This document shows positions 37,687-40,912 of a stretch of 40,912 nucleotides of DNA, in pieces; positions within the stretch are counted from its first letter, which is position 1, and every line of letters starts with the position of its first letter. Source of the stretch: Alphaproteobacteria bacterium. Lineage in GTDB: Bacteria > Pseudomonadota > Alphaproteobacteria > Rhodobacterales > Rhodobacteraceae. The translations under genes were made by a program, and so were the position numbers. The notes below the pieces were generated by a model. It was not told where the DNA came from. It ran no database searches and worked only from the letters and a program-made list of their open reading frames with translations. The stretch covers positions 1 through 40,912 of the forward strand of contig VGDE01000009.1 of NCBI GenBank assembly GCA_016869875.1, read 5' to 3'.

Positions 37687-38893
37687 TGGTTGCCTCCGTG
37701 ATCGGCACGTTCTGCATCTGCATCCGCACCTCGTCGCCGCCAGCGACGGGCGGCAAGTTTTCCAGGCGCCGGACCTCGTTGATGGTCATGCCACCGATCT
37801 GCGTCATGGTCTGGTAGAACGACGCCCGCGCCGCACTGTCGCCGCGCAGCAGTCCCTCTAGGTTGAAGTCCACCGAAATACCGCGCGCCCGGTCCTCGGC
37901 GCTCAAAAGCTGCATCATCACCGCCTGCTCAATCCGCTTGAGTCGGCGGCGCAGGGTGAATTTCTGGAACATCAGAACTTGCTGCTCAACGCTAGTCGGC
38001 CATGCCGTTGCGCCCCCAGGGTGCCCGATCATCACCGGGGGCACGCCGAAGAAGCGGCAGATTTCTTCCACCGAGAAATTGCGCGTTTCCAGCATCTGCG
38101 CATCTTCGGGCGATATGCTCAGGGGGGTGATGGTCATCCCTCCCTCAGCAATGAATGGACGACCTGCATTGGTCGCGCCCATGTAATCCCGCTCGATGCC
38201 ATCCTTGGCAATCTTGCGCTGCTCTGGCGACAGCCATTCGGTAAAGCTGACCGACATGGACGGCTTCATGCCGTTGCGGAACATGCCTGCCGCCGCGCGA
38301 TCCGCCGCGATGGCCGAAGAAAACGCCTGCCGACCGAACGTCAGCACCGACATGCCCCCCAACGGATCCCCGCCAGGGCCGCGAATGTGCAGCACGTCCC
38401 GGTCCAGCCGGTCATACTGCCGCCCATCTTTCGACCAGCGATAGCGCAGCGGGCCGCTTTCCGTCCGTGTTACAGACATGGTGTCGGGCTTGACCGGGCG
38501 CAGCGCGATGATCTGGCCATCCCGGGTGCGCACAATGTCCGCATACGCGTTGCCGAACAAGTCAACGCTCATGCTCATGTAGTCCCAGAAATCAACCGCC
38601 GTCTGGTCGTAATTCGGGCTTTCGTGAAGCACCCGATACAGCGGGTGCGTTGCGTAGGCTTCCCGATACCCGTCGCGGCGCTCCCGATAGACCTGGAAGG
38701 GCAGGCTGGAAATCGTTCCGGAAATCAGGTTGGCGCAGGCCCAGACCGCCGACAAGGCCAGTGACGACCCCTCGGTGACGATCTCGCCCGCATCAGGGGC
38801 AGGGCCATACCAGCCGTCAGCATTGACAAGGCTAAGCGGCTTTACCGCGTCAGCCTTCGTTGACATACCCTTGATCCAGGAGAAAAGGCCCAT
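37667..38893 (-). CDS. Portal protein (HK97 family)
   Basis: A 408-residue protein with SSLALSAVWACANLISGTIS, HPLYRVLHESPNYDQTAVDF, LFGNAYADIVRTRDGQIIAL and VEEICRFFGVPPVMIGHPG, all signature segments of HK97-type portals. Length is typical. It forms the dodecameric DNA channel at one vertex. Ends with NEVRRLENLPPVAGGDEVRM. Confidence 0.94.
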   Translation of the reverse strand: MGLFSWIKGMSTKADAVKPLSLVNADGWYGPAPDAGEIVTEGSSLALSAVWACANLISGTISSLPFQVYRERRDGYREAYATHPLYRVLHESPNYDQTAVDFWDYMSMSVDLFGNAYADIVRTRDGQIIALRPVKPDTMSVTRTESGPLRYRWSKDGRQYDRLDRDVLHIRGPGGDPLGGMSVLTFGRQAFSSAIAADRAAAGMFRNGMKPSMSVSFTEWLSPEQRKIAKDGIERDYMGATNAGRPFIAEGGMTITPLSISPEDAQMLETRNFSVEEICRFFGVPPVMIGHPGGATAWPTSVEQQVLMFQKFTLRRRLKRIEQAVMMQLLSAEDRARGISVDFNLEGLLRGDSAARASFYQTMTQIGGMTINEVRRLENLPPVAGGDEVRMQMQNVPITEATNADESL

Positions 38894-40450
38894 TTACGCG
38901 GCCCCCAAGGAGGCGAAAAAGCTATTCATGTTCGCCTTCCTCGTCGCGTCATCATCGTATTCGGCCTCGGCCGTCCCGATAGCCATCGCCAAGGCCACAG
39001 CGCCGTCAATCCGGCCCGATGCTTTCGCCTTGTCCAGCTTTCGGTCCCCGGCAGGGTTGGTCGTCACCACAGCGTTCGCCATGCACATCGTCAGGACCGG
39101 GTGCCCACCGTGGGCGATGTTGCCCGTCAGGACGGCACTCTCAAGCGCCCGTAGTGCCGGGGACATGGACGCGAAGCCCTGCCCGAACTCTGCAAAGATC
39201 GCGTCGTCACCGTCCAGTTGTTCCGGTCGGAAACCCGCCTTCGCCAGCCAAGGCTTGAGGTTCTTGTAGTTCCAGCGGTCGAACGCAATCTTGCGCACGT
39301 CCATCCGCTGACAATCCGCGAACAACTGCGCGGCGACGTATTCATATTCGATGGTCCGACCCGGCGTGGTCAGCAGATGCCCTTGCTTGGCCCATACGTC
39401 ATAAGGCACGCGGTCTGCCCGCGACTTCTCTGCCAACCCATCGGACGGCAGCCAGAACTTCGGTCGCGTCTGCCACACCCCGTCCAGCGGCGCGACATAC
39501 ACAAGCCCTGTCAAGTCGCTGACCGCCGAAAGGTCAAGGCCACCGTAAACCGGAAGACCATTAAACTCGGCAGGCGTGGCGTTGCAGGCTTCCCAGATCG
39601 TCCGCGTGATGAACGGGGCGAACATCTCGACACGCCGGTTCAGCACCAGATTTTCGTATTCCGGCTGGCGCGAAGGCATCCGCTTCGCGTCCTCCGACAT
39701 TGCCATGACCTCTTTCTGGTTCATAAACACGTCGAAAGCCGGGTTTGCAGCGCGCAGCGCCTCAACCGAGAAAGGATCCAGCGACATATCCGCCGTCTGG
39801 AACCGTAGAACAACGCGCGGGTCCGCTCCCGTCTTGGCGTCATCAATCAGCGTGGACAGCAGGTCCGCATCTGTAGGGGCCTGCGTGCTGATGATGATTG
39901 ACAGCGGCTGTTCCTGTGCTGCCGTAGCAGTCTCCAATGCCTCGTAAAGCGAGTCGCGCGGACCTTTCACCTGACCCAATTCATCATGGACAACCAGAAC
40001 AGGCGACAGGCCGTAAGCTGTGGCAGCTTCGGCAGACAAGGCGCGGTACAGCGTGCCCAATTCACCGCAGAACAGTTGCTTGCCGCTGTCCCGTACCGTG
40101 ATGACTGCGTTGAGGTCCGGCGACATGCGGACCATCTTGGCCGCAAGCGCGAACAGGATGGCTGCTTGGTCCCTCGACCTCGCTGCCGAAAACAGTTGCG
40201 AGTTATGTTTTGCCTCTGGCCCGGCCAGATGCAGAAGGAGGATCATCGCGCTTTCGGTGGTCTTCGCGTTCTTCCTGCCCCGGCTGATGATCGCGCGCCG
40301 CGTTCCGTGCGGGTTGTCGTAAATTGCCCGGAAGTCGTCCTTCATAAAGTCGGCCATCTTGAGCGGCTGGCCCACAAACTTGCCTTCGGGGATGCGGATG
40401 TATTTTTCGCACCACGCTATGTTGCGCTCGGCCCGCGTCAGTTGTCCCAA
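38894..40450 (-). CDS. terL: Terminase large subunit
   Basis: A packaging motor of 518 residues if read from TTG 40450. The ATPase part has Walker A GRKNAKTT (58-65) and Walker B VLVVHDE (D156/E157). The nuclease part has GGLDLSAVSDLTGLV (first Asp), the AFDRWNYKNLKPWL segment, and GRIDGAVALAMAIG (last Asp), as in HK97/phi-type TerL. TTG 40450 is chosen because LTRAERNIAWCEKY, the usual start of homologs, follows at once and the overlap with TerS is only 13 nt. ATG 40543 would give a 105-nt overlap and has no ribosome site. Confidence 0.9.
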   Translation of the reverse strand: MGQLTRAERNIAWCEKYIRIPEGKFVGQPLKMADFMKDDFRAIYDNPHGTRRAIISRGRKNAKTTESAMILLLHLAGPEAKHNSQLFSAARSRDQAAILFALAAKMVRMSPDLNAVITVRDSGKQLFCGELGTLYRALSAEAATAYGLSPVLVVHDELGQVKGPRDSLYEALETATAAQEQPLSIIISTQAPTDADLLSTLIDDAKTGADPRVVLRFQTADMSLDPFSVEALRAANPAFDVFMNQKEVMAMSEDAKRMPSRQPEYENLVLNRRVEMFAPFITRTIWEACNATPAEFNGLPVYGGLDLSAVSDLTGLVYVAPLDGVWQTRPKFWLPSDGLAEKSRADRVPYDVWAKQGHLLTTPGRTIEYEYVAAQLFADCQRMDVRKIAFDRWNYKNLKPWLAKAGFRPEQLDGDDAIFAEFGQGFASMSPALRALESAVLTGNIAHGGHPVLTMCMANAVVTTNPAGDRKLDKAKASGRIDGAVALAMAIGTAEAEYDDDATRKANMNSFFASLGAA

Positions 40451-40872
40451 GGCTTCCCGCCCCCGGCGCTTGCCTGCTTCGCTGTCCCGCTGGCCTTGTC
40501 CGTATAGCTGGACTGCTGCGTCAGGCGCATCTTCGTCGCGCATGACAGCGCCGCCCGCGTCTGCGTTTCCTTCATCGTGCAAAGCTGCTTGTAGCGGGCA
40601 AAGCACTCGTCGTCCGTCATGGCCTTGCGGCGCACCTTCTCGATCATCAATTGCAGCGCCTCGCCCTCGGCGACGTGTTCGCAGAAAGCCTGGAGCAACG
40701 AAAGCGTTTCGTCGGTGAACCAGTCCGATGGCATCCGGTTAACCACCCGCCGCCACTCGTCCGTAGCGCGATCATTCAGCGACATCGGAGGCTCGGGGCG
40801 ATCCCCCAGGCGAATGACCGGAGAAACGACCTCAATCTCGGCGGCGCTCTTTCGGCCCCGTTTTTGGGTCAT
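40438..40872 (-). CDS. terS: Terminase small subunit (P27 family)
   Basis: A 144-residue protein. Basic N-terminus (QKRGRKSA), then LNDRATDEWRRVVNRMPSDW, LLQAFCEHVAEGEAL, helical to the end, as in P27-type small terminases. It recognises the packaging site. AGGT lies 9 nt before ATG 40872. Confidence 0.85.
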   Translation of the reverse strand: MTQKRGRKSAAEIEVVSPVIRLGDRPEPPMSLNDRATDEWRRVVNRMPSDWFTDETLSLLQAFCEHVAEGEALQLMIEKVRRKAMTDDECFARYKQLCTMKETQTRAALSCATKMRLTQQSSYTDKASGTAKQASAGGGKPWDN

Positions 40873-40878
40873 GCTGGT

Positions 40879-40912
40879 TTACCTAAATTGTCGCGGTTTA
40901 GCAAAGTCGATT
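40879..40912 (-). CDS. 3' end of the small HTH-like gene that begins at 152 (if circular)
   Basis: Joined to the left edge, the frame reads on as AIDFAKPRQFR and stops at TAA 40881-40879, six bases before the small terminase start. Without circular joining, this stretch is only the upstream region of the terminase gene. Confidence 0.5.
   Translation of the reverse strand, partial: IDFAKPRQFR

Noticed and set aside
1..40912. tRNA, rRNA, integrase, transposase or insertion sequence
   Set aside because: None could be recognised in any frame or on either strand by reading; short tRNAs cannot be fully excluded without a tRNA scan.

Overview
The window reads as a nearly or fully complete genome of a tailed, HK97-fold siphovirus infecting an alphaproteobacterium, most likely a Rhodobacteraceae such as Rhodobacter or Paracoccus. 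The evidence is the high GC content, the strong G/C preference at third codon positions, a tail module in the order of lambda and gene-transfer-agent modules (tape measure, three small tail proteins, tail tip), and small proteins of the kind common in Rhodobacteraceae phages. The host is inferred. If the two ends are joined, a minus-strand reading frame runs across the junction without interruption and stops 6 nt before the small terminase gene, so the window is probably a circular or end-joined genome of 40,912 bp.

Layout. (1) 1-5147, minus strand: early/replication operon, transcribed leftward from an XRE-type HTH gene through a small tail-anchored VPxPA-type protein, an SF2 helicase, a beta-type DNA methyltransferase, a zinc-ribbon-like small protein (frame-broken), RusA resolvase, a winged-helix replication initiator with internal iterons, a probable helicase-loader-like protein, and a small protein that crosses the junction. 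Joined circularly, this strand continues into the terminase genes. (2) 5148-5313: divergent control region with a palindromic operator candidate. (3) 5314-15448, plus strand: a tightly packed accessory/early operon of about 30 mostly small genes coupled by ATGA/TGATG overlaps. It includes a lipoprotein, an Ala-rich repeat protein, a Rad52-like annealing protein, a NinB-like protein, an HNH nuclease, an Ea22/DUF551-type protein and an XRE regulator with its own promoter and operators at 13834-13887. (4) 15449-15715: convergent junction with hairpins. (5) 15716-19738, minus: HNH nuclease, lysis genes (holin-like, DUF6527, GH24 endolysin with a C-terminal membrane anchor) and several membrane proteins. 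(6) 19807-28990, minus: adhesion genes, namely a beta-helix tailspike, an Ig/jelly-roll protein, a small CarboxypepD-like protein, an SGNH-esterase fibre and the tail tip. (7) 28980-40872, minus: tail, tail chaperone (with a -1 frameshift signal), head-tail connectors, capsid, protease, portal and terminase. One plus-strand gene (34810-35100), with its own promoter, is inserted among the minus-strand morphogenesis genes and looks like a moron.

The most interesting signals are: two tandem hairpins at 7897-7960 whose loops expose CCUCCUCCC and CCUCCUC, resembling the two-hairpin anti-Shine-Dalgarno 'cuckoo'/CcsR sRNA family of alphaproteobacteria; a canonical GGGAAAC slippery heptamer in frame in the tail chaperone; iterons inside the initiator gene; a direct-repeat-flanked gene cassette that appears to have truncated its neighbour; the plus-strand moron; and a phage protein with a VPxPA-CTERM-like tail. 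I see no integrase, tRNA, rRNA or CRISPR array. All functional names are from recognition of motifs by eye; no database search was run.
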